NCBI GenBank assembly: GCA_021844355.1 | Contig: JAKBTP010000099.1 | Coordinates: 1-13,547 of the forward strand | Direction: 5' to 3' | Source: a bacterium | GTDB taxonomy: Bacteria > Chloroflexota > Dormibacteria > Aeolococcales > Bog-877 | DNA length: 13,547 nt | Shown here: one piece after another, positions 1 to 7,653 of the stretch | How positions within the stretch are numbered: position 1 is the first letter of the stretch | How the letters are laid out: the number at the start of each line of letters is the position of its first letter | Translations under genes and position numbers: made by a program | Notes under the pieces: model-generated | The model's database searches: none | What the model was told of the DNA's origin: nothing | What the model saw: only the letters and a program-made list of their open reading frames with translations

Positions 1-1466
1 TGGCTCGGGAGCGACCTGGGCTCCCAATCTGGCTCCCACTGGTACGGATCGCCCTCGGCCTGCTGCTTGTCGCCGACGCCGCCCTGGAGTACCAACCGGG
101 CACCTATCAGGTTTTCGACGGGATCGTCTACTCCAACGCCTCGGTCAGCCCGGAGCCGCTGCGCGCCATCCTCGTTCTGGCGGCCCAGACGGTCGCCCGC
201 AACCCTGCGGTCGCCAACGGGCTGTTGGCCGGGGTGGAAGCCCTCATGGGAGCGGCGATCGCGGTGGGCAGCTTCGCCGAGCTGGCGCTGGTGGCAGCGA
301 TCCCCCTATTCCTTCTCATCTGGGTGTTCGGCCAGGGGCTGGGACTGCCTTTCGCGGGTGGGACCACCGATCTCAATTCGGGACCCGTCTACACCCTGCT
401 GGTGCTGGTCCTCTGGCGCACGGGGAGCTGGCAACGGCTCAGCGTCTGGGCGTGGAGCCGCGCGGCCCCGGGGGGATCGACCCGGCGCCGCACAGAGGCA
501 CTAGCTGCGGGAATGGCGTTGACTGCCGTCTCTGCCCTGACGGCCATCAGCATCGACCAGCAGTTGCGCTCCCCGGGAATGGCCGGCCCTCCCGCCGTGG
601 GCGGGGCGGTGCTCGTCTCGGACGGCCTCCGCAACCAGGACCTGCTCTTCGGAGGATGCAACCTGCTCACCTGCTCCAATACGACCTGGCTCTGGAACGG
701 GAGGGGCTGGACCAGGGCTGGAGCTCCCTCCAGCCCACCGCCCGTGGGATATGCCGGCGGGGCGTGGGACGCTGGCTCGGGCAAGGTGGTGATCGTGGGC
801 GGGGCGGGTTCCCAGGGGCTGGGACCGGCGCGCCGTTCGACCTGGAGCTGGGACGGCAGGTGGCGGAGCCTCCCGCCGGGAGCCCTGACGGGGCGTCGCT
901 TCCCTGCCGTGGCCTACGACCCGCGCACCGGACAGCTCCTGCTCTTCGGGGGTGACACCGCGGAGGGCCGGGCCCTGGGGGACACCTTCCTGTGGTCCCA
1001 AACGGGTTGGCGCCGGCTGAATCTGACCCCGTCTCCTGCCGCACGCACCGCCGCGGCCCTGGCCTACGACCCCGAGCTCGGAGAGCTGATCCTCTACGGA
1101 GGCTCCAACGGCAGTGCCCGCCTCCAGGACACCTGGGCCTGGACGGGGGTGCGGTGGCAGAGGATGGCCACCTCCTCTCCTCCAGGACCTCTGGCATACT
1201 CCGCCATGGCGACCGATCCCGCCTTGGGGACAGTAGTTCTGTATGCCGGGGCCGGGGCTAGGCACAGCACCTGGGAGCTGGAAGGCAGCACGTGGGTGCC
1301 GATCGGCGGCCAAGGTGGACCCCCCGTGTACTCCTTCGAAGCGATGGCCGCGGCCCCCTCGAGCCGGGGTGTCCTGCTCTTCGGAGGTGGTACCAGCTCC
1401 GGATCGGGGTTCAGCGCTGCCACCTGGCTCTTCTCAGGAGGCCGCTGGCAGAGGGTCGCCGGCTGA
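1..1466 (+). CDS. DoxX-like membrane domain fused to six-repeat kelch propeller (5'-partial)
   Basis: The frame is open from base 3 to the TGA at 1464, with no stop upstream, so the N-terminus lies outside the window. The visible N-terminal part has hydrophobic segments (around 30-90, 255-340 and 390-415) with the flavour of DoxX-like quinone/redox-associated membrane domains, including VRIALGLLL and WVFGQGLGLPFAGG. A further hydrophobic segment near 495-555 may be the anchor. From about 610 the protein becomes a beta-propeller of kelch/galactose-oxidase type: six repeats about 45-50 residues apart, each with a strand like LLLFGG (near 639, 786, 933, 1083, 1233 and 1368) followed by a W.W..G.W motif (TWLWNGRGW, TWSWDGRW, TWAWTGVRW). 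The first blade has two Cys that could form a disulfide. The propeller is probably extracytoplasmic; its ligand is unknown. A TTG at 225 is possible as an internal start, but the upstream frame looks coding. The kelch call is strong; the DoxX-like call is moderate. Confidence 0.8.
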   Translation, partial: ARERPGLPIWLPLVRIALGLLLVADAALEYQPGTYQVFDGIVYSNASVSPEPLRAILVLAAQTVARNPAVANGLLAGVEALMGAAIAVGSFAELALVAAIPLFLLIWVFGQGLGLPFAGGTTDLNSGPVYTLLVLVLWRTGSWQRLSVWAWSRAAPGGSTRRRTEALAAGMALTAVSALTAISIDQQLRSPGMAGPPAVGGAVLVSDGLRNQDLLFGGCNLLTCSNTTWLWNGRGWTRAGAPSSPPPVGYAGGAWDAGSGKVVIVGGAGSQGLGPARRSTWSWDGRWRSLPPGALTGRRFPAVAYDPRTGQLLLFGGDTAEGRALGDTFLWSQTGWRRLNLTPSPAARTAAALAYDPELGELILYGGSNGSARLQDTWAWTGVRWQRMATSSPPGPLAYSAMATDPALGTVVLYAGAGARHSTWELEGSTWVPIGGQGGPPVYSFEAMAAAPSSRGVLLFGGGTSSGSGFSAATWLFSGGRWQRVAG

Positions 1467-1472
1467 CCGGCG
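1457..1472. terminator. GC hairpin over kelch stop codon, possible bidirectional terminator
   Basis: CGCCGG-CTGA-CCGGCG forms a perfect 6-bp stem with a tetraloop that contains the TGA stop of the kelch gene. It sits between two convergent genes whose stops are only 22 bp apart. No T-tract follows on either strand, so termination is an inference from position and symmetry. Confidence 0.3.
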
Positions 1473-1488
1473 CTGGAAGGGCGGCTGG

Positions 1489-2538
1489 TCAGGCCGGGTG
1501 GCCCCGGAGAGTCGTTAGCTCTGCCAGCTGCTGGGGCAGGCAGTTTCCCCCGCTGAGGATGCAGACCGCCTCCACTCCTGCCGGGATCTCCGGTCGCTCA
1601 CGCAGAAGGGCGGCCACGGCCAGTGCCCCAGTGGGCTCCACCACCAACTTGAGGCGGGTGAAAAGAAAGTAGGCAGCCTCGGCCAGCTCCGCCTCACTGA
1701 CAGTCAGCACACCACGGGCCTGGGCCCGGATCACCTCCCAGCAGCGCCGGCCGAGGTGCAGCGTGCGAACCCCGTCCGCCGCGGTCTGGGGCACCTCGTC
1801 CAGTGTCACCAGCTCCCCGGAGTAAAAGGACCTGGCACCATCGTCGGCAGTCTCGGGCTCGACCCCGAGGACCTCGACTCCGGGCAGCCGGCTCGCCGCT
1901 CCCAGGCAGATCCCGGCGATGAGCCCGCCGCCCCCGAGGGGCGCGAGGATGGCCCGGGGCCGCTCTCCTACCTCCGGCAGCTGGTCTGCCAGCTCCATCG
2001 CCACGGTCGACTGGCCGGCCATCACCAGCGGATCGTCGTGCGGGTGGATCAGCCGCAGCCCGTCCCTGGCGGCGACGTCGGCGGCCACCTGCTCACGGTT
2101 TCGCCCGGTCACCCCTTCGTTGATCACCCGGGCACCATAGGCGCGGACCGCGGTGACCTTCACCGGGGAGCTGTTCTCGGGCATCACGACCGTGGCCGGC
2201 AGACCCAGTTCGCGGGCCGCCAGGGCCACCGCCTGGCCGTGATTGCCCGAGGAGACGGCCAGGACGCCGCGGTTGTCCCCGGCTTCCAGGCCGGCGACGA
2301 CGGCATTGAAAGCCCCCCTGGCCTTGAACGACCCCGAGCGCTGCAGGCTCTCGGCCTTCAGCCAGACGGGGCGGCCGACCATCTCGTCCAGCAGCCGGGA
2401 GCGAAACAGGGGGGTCCGGTGAACCCTTGCCTGCAGTCGGAGCCGTGCGCCTTCGAGGTCGGCGGGAGCGAGCGGCCAGGGAGCTGGGTCCACCCAGGGA
2501 GCATAGCCACCCTCCCCACCCTGCGCACTGGCGGCCAC
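1489..2538 (-). CDS. PLP-dependent threonine/serine dehydratase (fold type II)
   Basis: A 349-residue enzyme of the tryptophan-synthase-beta/threonine-dehydratase family; members deaminate threonine or serine to 2-oxoacids, and some are racemases. Visible motifs are the PLP lysine in SGSFKARGA (Lys72), the substrate loop SSGNHGQA (96-103), the phosphate-binding GGGG turn (202-205), VVEPTGA (299-305) and SGGN near the C-terminus (329-332). There is no C-terminal ACT domain, so it resembles the short, unregulated or catabolic form rather than the long biosynthetic IlvA. The GTG at 2538 was chosen because GAAGG lies 7 nt upstream of it. The frame extends to 2775 with an ATG at 2613, but that would run into the divergent gene and the extra residues look like non-coding sequence. 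It converges on the kelch gene. Substrate (Thr, Ser or a related amino acid) cannot be told from sequence alone. Confidence 0.88.
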   Translation of the reverse strand: MAASAQGGEGGYAPWVDPAPWPLAPADLEGARLRLQARVHRTPLFRSRLLDEMVGRPVWLKAESLQRSGSFKARGAFNAVVAGLEAGDNRGVLAVSSGNHGQAVALAARELGLPATVVMPENSSPVKVTAVRAYGARVINEGVTGRNREQVAADVAARDGLRLIHPHDDPLVMAGQSTVAMELADQLPEVGERPRAILAPLGGGGLIAGICLGAASRLPGVEVLGVEPETADDGARSFYSGELVTLDEVPQTAADGVRTLHLGRRCWEVIRAQARGVLTVSEAELAEAAYFLFTRLKLVVEPTGALAVAALLRERPEIPAGVEAVCILSGGNCLPQQLAELTTLRGHPA

Positions 2539-2611
2539 CGCCTCACCTTCGTACGCTACGAGGTGGGGCGGGGTGCAGGAGGCAATCGGATCGGGGAGGA
2601 CCACGCAACCC

Positions 2612-3583
2612 ATGGGCCTGGATGACGGCGGCCGGCAGAGGGGGCGCCGTCGGCTGGGGACGTGGATCGCCGGCGGGGTGGGGCTCGCCGGCGTGGCCGC
2701 GCTGATCCTGGTGATCGATCCCAGCAAGTTGGGCAGCTCGCTCGAGCACTTCGACCTGGTCCTGATCCCGGCCATAGTCGCCTGCTCGGTCGGGTACTAC
2801 ACCCTCCAGGGGGTGCGCTGGCAGTTCCTTCTCCGGGACGTTGGCGTGAGCCTCAGCTGGGGCGAGACGCTGTCGATCAACTTCGCCGGTCAGGTGACCA
2901 CGCTGCTCCCTCTGGGCGAGCTGACCAGGGTCGTGCTGGCCGCGCGCCAGGCCCGGGCGCCCTTCAGCGACGTCCTGGCCACCGTAACCGTCCAGGAGCT
3001 GATCTACGGGCTGCTTCTGGTGGTGGTCGCGGTGCCGGGGTTGTTCGAGTTCCACGTCAATCCGGCGATCCCGATCATCGCTGTGGTGGTGGCGGGGTTG
3101 GCCCTGGCGGTCCTCACCGTGCCCTCGCTGTTCCACCTCTTGCACGCCATGGGGGAGCGGGTCCTCGGGGTTCGCCGGCTCCTGGACCCCTTGGACGAGC
3201 TGCACGCCGAGACCGTGGAGCTGCTCCACCGGCCGGACACCCTGGGGTGGTCCTTCATCGGTTTGGCGCAGGTGGTGGCTATGAGCACGGCCTTCTGGCT
3301 CGTGCTCAGCGCCCTGGCGCCCGGGCGGCTGAGCTGGCCGGAAGCGGCCTCGGTATACGCTGTGGCCAGTATCGGCGGGGCGATCAGCCTGATCCCCGGA
3401 GGGCTTGGGGCCTCAGAGGCGACCTTCGCCGGGGTCCTGATCGTCGCCGGCTTGCCTCCTGCTCCCGCCACGGCTGTCGCCTTGATGCAGCGGGTGGCCG
3501 ACCAAGGGGTGGCCACCGTCGCCGGCCTGGTCGCCTACGCGTACGCCCGGCATCGCTACCGGCTGCGGCGGCTTTTCGGCTGA
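2612..3583 (+). CDS. LPG-synthase-TM / YbhN-like flippase-domain membrane protein
   Basis: A 323-residue polytopic membrane protein with about eight hydrophobic segments (residues 17-35, 48-66, 130-147, 153-172, 212-234, 246-262, 271-285 and 299-311). It matches the lysylphosphatidylglycerol-synthase transmembrane / UPF0104 family: QGVRWQFLLRD after the second helix, a GELTRVVLAARQ loop, and the signature IPGGLGASEA (261-270) followed by a helix with Q-R-x2-D. Members with this domain alone are thought to move lipids or lipid-linked sugars across the membrane; substrate unknown. There is no fused aminoacyl-transferase domain, so it is not a full MprF. ATG 2612 has GGGGAGGA about 11 nt upstream; GTG 2573 in the same frame has GAGGTG at 6 nt and is a real alternative. 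The later start leaves more room for the promoters of this divergent pair. Confidence 0.85.
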   Translation: MGLDDGGRQRGRRRLGTWIAGGVGLAGVAALILVIDPSKLGSSLEHFDLVLIPAIVACSVGYYTLQGVRWQFLLRDVGVSLSWGETLSINFAGQVTTLLPLGELTRVVLAARQARAPFSDVLATVTVQELIYGLLLVVVAVPGLFEFHVNPAIPIIAVVVAGLALAVLTVPSLFHLLHAMGERVLGVRRLLDPLDELHAETVELLHRPDTLGWSFIGLAQVVAMSTAFWLVLSALAPGRLSWPEAASVYAVASIGGAISLIPGGLGASEATFAGVLIVAGLPPAPATAVALMQRVADQGVATVAGLVAYAYARHRYRLRRLFG

Positions 3584-3610
3584 CCTGGTGGCGCCCGCCG
3601 CCGATGGCGT

Positions 3611-4906
3611 CTAGAAGCGCACCGGCCGCGAAAACGCCGCTTTGCCCGCGTATTCAGCCTGGGCTCCCAGCTCCTCCTCTATCCGCAGGAGCTGGTTGTA
3701 CTTCTCCACCCGCTCGCCGCGGGAAGGGGCTCCCGACTTCAGGTGGCCGGTGTCCAGCGCGACCGTCAGGTCGGCGATGAAGCTGTCCACCGTCTCGCCG
3801 GAGCGATGGGAGACGAAGGCGCCCCAGCCATGGAACTGGGCCAGCCGGGTGGCGGACACCGTCTCCGAGAGGGTGCCGATCTGGTTCAACTTGATGAGAG
3901 CGGCATTGGCGACGTCCTCGTCGATCCCCCGCTGGATGAGCGCGGGATTGGTGCAGAAGAGGTCGTCTCCCACCAGCTCGATGGTCTGCCCCAGCATCCG
4001 GTTCAGGGCCTTCCAGCCGTCCCAGTCGTCCTCGGCCAAGCCGTCCTCCAGAAGGCAGATGGGGTAGTCGGCGACCAGCTCGGAGTAGTAGCCCGCCATC
4101 TCCTCCGAGCTGAGCTCCAGCCCATCTCGGCGGAGGTGGTAGCGACCGTCGCGGTGGAACTCGCTGGAGGCCGGGTCCATGGCGATCCCCACATCCGCGC
4201 CGGGTCGCAATCCCGCCTTCTCGACTGCTGCCATGATGAGGTCGAGAGGCTCGCGGTTGGACCGCACCTTGGGAGCGAAGCCGCCCTCGTCCCCCACCCC
4301 CACGGACATCTCCCTGGCGACCAGCTCTGACTGCAGTGCCCGGTAGATCTCCGATCCCCACCTCAGCGCCTCGGCGAAGTCGGGCGCGCCGTAGGGGGCG
4401 ATCATGAACTCCTGGAAGTCGGCGCCCTGCCAGTGGGCATGGACCCCCCCGTTGAGGATGTTCATCATCGGGACCGGGAGGCGATTGGCGCCCACTCCCC
4501 CCAGGTACCGGTAGAGGGGAAGGCCCGCGGCCAGGGCGGCGGCTCGGGCGCAGGCGAGGGAGACTCCCAGGATGACGTTGGCGCCGATCCGTCCCTTGTT
4601 GGGGGTGCCGTCGAGGGCGATCAGAGCCTGGTCGATCTGGGCCTGGTGGCGCGCGTCCATCCCCCGCAGCGCGGGGAGGATCGACCCCTGGACTAGGCCG
4701 AGCGCCTGCCGGACACCCTTGCCGCCGTAGCGCCCCTGTTCGCCGTCGCGCAGCTCGACCGCCTCCTTACTTCCGGTGGAAGCCCCGGACGGCACCGCGG
4801 CTCGAGCGAGGGCCCCGCCCTCCAGAAGCGCCTCTACCTCCACGGTGGGATTGCCGCGCGAGTCGAGGATCTCTCGCGCCCTAAGATCGGCGATGCCAGT
4901 GTTCAC
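3611..4906 (-). CDS. eno: Enolase (phosphopyruvate hydratase)
   Basis: A 431-residue cytosolic glycolytic enzyme interconverting 2-phosphoglycerate and phosphoenolpyruvate; length and motifs are typical. Visible are the N-terminal AREILDSRGNPTVEVE, the mobile loop SGASTGSKEA, His156 in NGGVHA, Glu207 in GVGDEGGFAP, metal ligands Asp243 (MDPASSEF), Glu287 (LLEDGLAEDDW) and Asp314 (GDDLF), catalytic Lys339 (LIKLNQIGT), SHRSGET (366-372) and Lys390. The segment GHLKSGAPSRGERVEKYNQ departs a little from the usual QIKTGAP.RSERV.KYNQ but keeps the substrate lysine. The start is GTG 4906, with GGAGG 7-8 nt upstream. It converges on the flippase-like gene (27 bp between stops) and lies 120 bp downstream of paaE on the same strand, so it probably has its own promoter and no link to phenylacetate metabolism beyond proximity. 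Confidence 0.97.
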   Translation of the reverse strand: MNTGIADLRAREILDSRGNPTVEVEALLEGGALARAAVPSGASTGSKEAVELRDGEQGRYGGKGVRQALGLVQGSILPALRGMDARHQAQIDQALIALDGTPNKGRIGANVILGVSLACARAAALAAGLPLYRYLGGVGANRLPVPMMNILNGGVHAHWQGADFQEFMIAPYGAPDFAEALRWGSEIYRALQSELVAREMSVGVGDEGGFAPKVRSNREPLDLIMAAVEKAGLRPGADVGIAMDPASSEFHRDGRYHLRRDGLELSSEEMAGYYSELVADYPICLLEDGLAEDDWDGWKALNRMLGQTIELVGDDLFCTNPALIQRGIDEDVANAALIKLNQIGTLSETVSATRLAQFHGWGAFVSHRSGETVDSFIADLTVALDTGHLKSGAPSRGERVEKYNQLLRIEEELGAQAEYAGKAAFSRPVRF

Positions 4907-4930
4907 CTGGGGCCCTCCAGAGCTGGGCGT

Positions 4931-4967
4931 CGTGGAGCTGGTTCCACGGGATCGCTTCTATGATCCC
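4931..4967. other. Two adjacent small inverted repeats in eno leader region
   Basis: Within the 120-bp gap between paaE and eno, CGTGGA/TCCACG (6-bp arms, 6-nt loop, 4931-4948) is followed directly by GGGATC/GATCCC (6-bp arms, 8-nt loop, 4948-4967). They would lie just upstream of the eno ribosome binding site on the minus strand. They may be leader structure or chance symmetry. I see no convincing -35/-10 pair here. Confidence 0.2.
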
Positions 4968-5010
4968 ATCGGCACCATCCCGGCCGCCCCCCTCCCGGTT
5001 CGCACCAGGG

Positions 5011-5025
5011 GGCGCCACCCGCGCC
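5011..5025 (-). terminator. Short GC hairpin just after paaE
   Basis: GGCGC-loop-GCGCC (5-bp stem, 5-nt loop) begins one base after the paaE stop on the minus strand, where the paa operon should end. The stem is short and has no T-tract, so support is weak. Confidence 0.2.
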
Positions 5026-5026
5026 G

Positions 5027-6130
5027 TCAGGCGTCGTAGTCGAGCACGATCACGTCGGTGAGCGGATGGGCCTGGCAGGTGAGCACGAAGCCGTGGTCCC
5101 GATCGCTGGCGTCCAGGGCGTAGGTGTGGTCCATCGCGACGCGCCCCTCGACCAGCCGGGCACGGCAGGTGGCACAAACGCCTCCCTTGCAGGAGAAGGG
5201 AGCATCCTCACGGACCGCCGCCAGCCCATCGACGAGGGCGAGGTCGCGGCGGGTGACGAAGGTCGTCTCCCGGCCGTTGAGGCGGGCCCTCACGGTGACC
5301 TCACCCGGACGGGCGAGCTCCATGGCCTCCGCGGCGGATCGAACGGGAGGCTCGTCCTCGACGAAGAACAGCTCCCGCTTGACCCTCTCCAGGGGGATCC
5401 CGGTCTCACCCAGGACCTGCTGGGCATTGGCAACCATCCCCAGCGGGCCGCAAAGGTACCAGGTGGAGACGCTCTGCGGCCGCCCGAGCTCTTCGAACAG
5501 GCCCCTAAGCCTGGCGGGGTCCAGCCTGCCATTGCGGGATGCCACCGTCTGGGGTTCCCGGGAGAAGAGGTGGACGAGCTGTACCCGCGCCGGCCAGCAG
5601 TCCTTCAGGTCGGCCAGTTCGTCGAGGAACATCGCCGAGCCCACGGAGCGGTTGGAGTACACGACCGTGAACTCGGCCTCCGGGTCAGATCGCAAGGCGG
5701 TGGCCACCAGCGAGAGGACCGGGGTGATCCCCGACCCCGCCGCCAGGGCCACCAACCGTCCGAGCGATGGGCCCTTGGCCAAGGTGAACGAGCCGGCCGG
5801 GGGCATCACGTCCACCAGGTCCCCCACCCGAAGATGATCGTGGATGTGGGTGGACACCAGGCCTCCGGCCAACCTCCTCACTCCGATCCGAAGTGGTCCA
5901 TGCGGGGAGGGGGTGCAGATGGAATAGGATCGTCGCTGATCACCATCTCCCAGGTCGAAGCGGAGGGTGAGGTGCTGGCCCGCCCGGAACTGGAAGACCT
6001 CCCTGAGGTCCGGGGGGACCTCGAAGGTGACGGCCACGGCATCCTCGGCCACTCGCTGGATTCCGGAGACCGCCAGCTGGTGAAAGTTGCCCCGGACCCC
6101 AGTCCGAGGGAGCTCCGCCGGGGCGATCAC
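5027..6130 (-). CDS. paaE: Phenylacetyl-CoA 1,2-epoxidase reductase subunit PaaE
   Basis: A 367-residue NAD(P)H-dependent flavo-iron-sulfur reductase that feeds electrons to the PaaAC diiron oxygenase. N-terminal FAD domain: FRAGQHLTLRF and the RSYS flavin motif (residues 67-70). Middle NAD(P)H domain: AGSGITP (131-137) and YLCGPLGM (225-232). C-terminal plant-type [2Fe-2S] domain: CKGGVCATC with Cys314, 319, 322 and the fourth Cys352 in LTCQAHP. The order FNR-NAD-Fdx is that of PaaE. The start is GTG 6130, which overlaps the paaD stop as GTGA and has AAGG about 7 nt upstream. The frame stays open to 6451, but that extension reads antisense-like and lies inside paaD. It is the last gene of paaABCDE. 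Soluble cytoplasmic enzyme. Confidence 0.95.
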   Translation of the reverse strand: MIAPAELPRTGVRGNFHQLAVSGIQRVAEDAVAVTFEVPPDLREVFQFRAGQHLTLRFDLGDGDQRRSYSICTPSPHGPLRIGVRRLAGGLVSTHIHDHLRVGDLVDVMPPAGSFTLAKGPSLGRLVALAAGSGITPVLSLVATALRSDPEAEFTVVYSNRSVGSAMFLDELADLKDCWPARVQLVHLFSREPQTVASRNGRLDPARLRGLFEELGRPQSVSTWYLCGPLGMVANAQQVLGETGIPLERVKRELFFVEDEPPVRSAAEAMELARPGEVTVRARLNGRETTFVTRRDLALVDGLAAVREDAPFSCKGGVCATCRARLVEGRVAMDHTYALDASDRDHGFVLTCQAHPLTDVIVLDYDA

Positions 6131-6606
6131 CGCAGAGCCTTGAAGTGCTCGAAGGGCTCGCGGCAGTCCTGACACCGCCAGAGCGACTTGCAGGCGGTGG
6201 AGCCGAAGTGGCTCAGCTCTCTCGTTCGCAGCGACCCACAGTGCGGGCACTTGAGGGTGAGCGAGATCGGGGTTGAGGCCGCAAGCGGGGGAGGGGCCAT
6301 ATCCATCGCCTCCATCTTCGCCCGGGCCTGGGGGCCGAGCCGATCGGTGCTCCAGGCGGGTGCCAACTCGGTGTCCACCTGGACCGCCGGGAATCCCGCG
6401 TCCATCAGGGTGCGACGCACGTCGTCGGCCATCTGGCTCACGGCGGGACACCCTGAGTACGTGGGAGTCAGCACCACCCGAACCGTGCCCTCAAGGCCCA
6501 CCTCCACCCGGCGGAGGATCCCCAGATCTCCCAGGGTTAGGAAGGGGAGCTCGGGATCCGGCACGTCGGCTGCCAGCCGCCGGGCCAGCTCCTCACCAGC
6601 TGGCAT
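6127..6606 (-). CDS. paaD: PaaD, Fe-S maturation factor for the phenylacetyl-CoA epoxidase
   Basis: A 159-residue protein with an N-terminal DUF59/MIP18-like domain (PDPELPFLTLGDLGILR, then TPTYSGCP with Cys53) and a C-terminal zinc-ribbon-like segment, CPHCGS...CQDC (Cys120, 123, 145, 148), including the PaaD-typical FGSTACKSLWRCQDCREPFEHFK. PaaD homologues are needed for an active epoxidase and are thought to assist Fe-S assembly, probably of the PaaE cluster; they are not part of the catalytic complex. ATG 6606 overlaps the 3' end of paaC by 14 nt. No good Shine-Dalgarno is visible, so translation is probably coupled to paaC. The frame continues upstream to 6939 but is antisense-like there. 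Confidence 0.93.
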   Translation of the reverse strand: MPAGEELARRLAADVPDPELPFLTLGDLGILRRVEVGLEGTVRVVLTPTYSGCPAVSQMADDVRRTLMDAGFPAVQVDTELAPAWSTDRLGPQARAKMEAMDMAPPPLAASTPISLTLKCPHCGSLRTRELSHFGSTACKSLWRCQDCREPFEHFKALR

Positions 6607-7369
6607 TGGGATGGGAGCGGTGCAGGTGCTGCATCTCCGCCAGGAGATGACCGAGGTGCTCGGAATGGCGCCCCCGGCGCCCCCCGGACTGCCAGGCCGA
6701 GAACGGAGGGGCCTCCAGATGCGATGACTCGAGCACGGCCTGGATCGCTTGCCGCCAGGACCCCTCGATCGAGGAGAGCGGTGGTAGCGCACCCTGATCA
6801 GCGGCCCGAACCCAGGCCTCGGTGGGCTCGAAGAGCTCTTTCGTGTATGGCCAGAGCAGGTCCAGCGCCCGGCGCATCCTACGGTGGCTCTCCTCCGTTC
6901 CTCCACCCAGCCGCTGGACCCAGAGGCGGGCATGCTCAAGGTGGTAGCGCGCCTCCATGACTCCCTTGGCGGCGATGGCCGCGAGCCGCGGCTCGGTCCC
7001 CGACGACATCCGCTCGTAGAGGAGCTCCTGGTAGGCGGAGAAGAGCAGCTGGCGCGTCATGGTCACGGCGAAGTCACCGTTGGGTTGCTCCACCAGCAGC
7101 AGGTTGCGGAATTCACGGTCATCGCGCCAGTAGGCGAGCCGGTCCTCATCCCGGCCCCGGCCCTCAGCCTCGCCGGCCAGGCTCAGCAGGGAGCGAGCCT
7201 GCCCCAGGAGGTCCAGCGCCAGGTTGGCGAGGGCCACTTCTTCCTCCAGCTCGGGCGCATGGGTGGTCCATTCAGCCAGCCGGTGGGAGAGGACCAGGCA
7301 GTCGTCGCCCAGCTCCAGTGCGGCCTCGTGAAGATCGACGGCCGAGAGCTCGGCCACCTGCGCTGTCAA
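6593..7369 (-). CDS. paaC: Phenylacetyl-CoA 1,2-epoxidase structural subunit PaaC
   Basis: A 258-residue, mostly helical ferritin-like protein, close to the usual length of about 250. Characteristic segments are LGDDCLVLSHRLAEW near the N-terminus, LEEEVALANLALDLLGQARSLL (about 41-62), EFRNLLLVEQPNGDFAVTMTRQ, and KGVMEARYHLEHARLWVQRLGGGTEES. PaaC keeps the fold of the diiron subunit but not its full ligand set, and forms the heterodimer core with PaaA. The proposed start is TTG 7369, which overlaps the paaB stop as TTGA; a GAGG lies about 10 nt upstream. GTG 7357 is an alternative four codons in. Confidence 0.94.
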   Translation of the reverse strand: MTAQVAELSAVDLHEAALELGDDCLVLSHRLAEWTTHAPELEEEVALANLALDLLGQARSLLSLAGEAEGRGRDEDRLAYWRDDREFRNLLLVEQPNGDFAVTMTRQLLFSAYQELLYERMSSGTEPRLAAIAAKGVMEARYHLEHARLWVQRLGGGTEESHRRMRRALDLLWPYTKELFEPTEAWVRAADQGALPPLSSIEGSWRQAIQAVLESSHLEAPPFSAWQSGGRRGRHSEHLGHLLAEMQHLHRSHPNASW

Positions 7370-7653
7370 AGCTGGAGGTCCTCAGGCACCCGGTAGAAGG
7401 TGGGGTGGCGGTATGCCTTGTCCGCGGGCGGATCGAACAGCGGACCTTGGTCGTCGGGGTCCGAGGCGTGCACCTCGGTGGAGCGGACAACCCAGATGGA
7501 GATCCCTTCACCCCTCCGGGTGTAGAGATCGCGGGCGTTCTGCAAAGCCAGCTCCGGATCGGGGGCGTGCAGGGAGCCCACATGCTGGTGGGCGAGCCCG
7601 CGCCTCCCCCTCAGGAAGACCTCCCACAGCGGCCAGTCGTCAGACTCGCTCAA
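7366..7653 (-). CDS. paaB: Phenylacetyl-CoA 1,2-epoxidase subunit PaaB
   Basis: A 95-residue protein with the hallmark PaaB sequence: DWPLWEVFLRGRRGLAHQHV, GSLHAPDPELALQNARDLYTRR and EGISIWVV. PaaB is small and non-catalytic; it bridges PaaAC heterodimers into the larger oligomer. The start TTG 7653 overlaps the paaA stop (TTGA) and gives the normal PaaB N-terminus, a few residues before DWPLWEVF. ATG 7689, with GAGG about 10 nt upstream, would add 12 residues inside paaA and cannot be excluded. The frame remains open to 8022, but that part is a shadow of paaA. Confidence 0.93.
   Translation of the reverse strand: MSESDDWPLWEVFLRGRRGLAHQHVGSLHAPDPELALQNARDLYTRRGEGISIWVVRSTEVHASDPDDQGPLFDPPADKAYRHPTFYRVPEDLQL

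Noticed and set aside
501..1313. Minus-strand open frame (270 codons) opposite the kelch gene
   Set aside because: The kelch repeats on the plus strand explain the coding signal; this product is Gly/Pro/Arg-rich with no motif.
1756..2625. Plus-strand open frame (289 codons) opposite the dehydratase
   Set aside because: Antisense to an enzyme with all PLP motifs; no family resemblance.
5066..6172. Plus-strand open frame (368 codons) opposite paaE
   Set aside because: Antisense shadow of a clear FAD/2Fe-2S reductase; low-complexity His/Gly/Pro-rich product.
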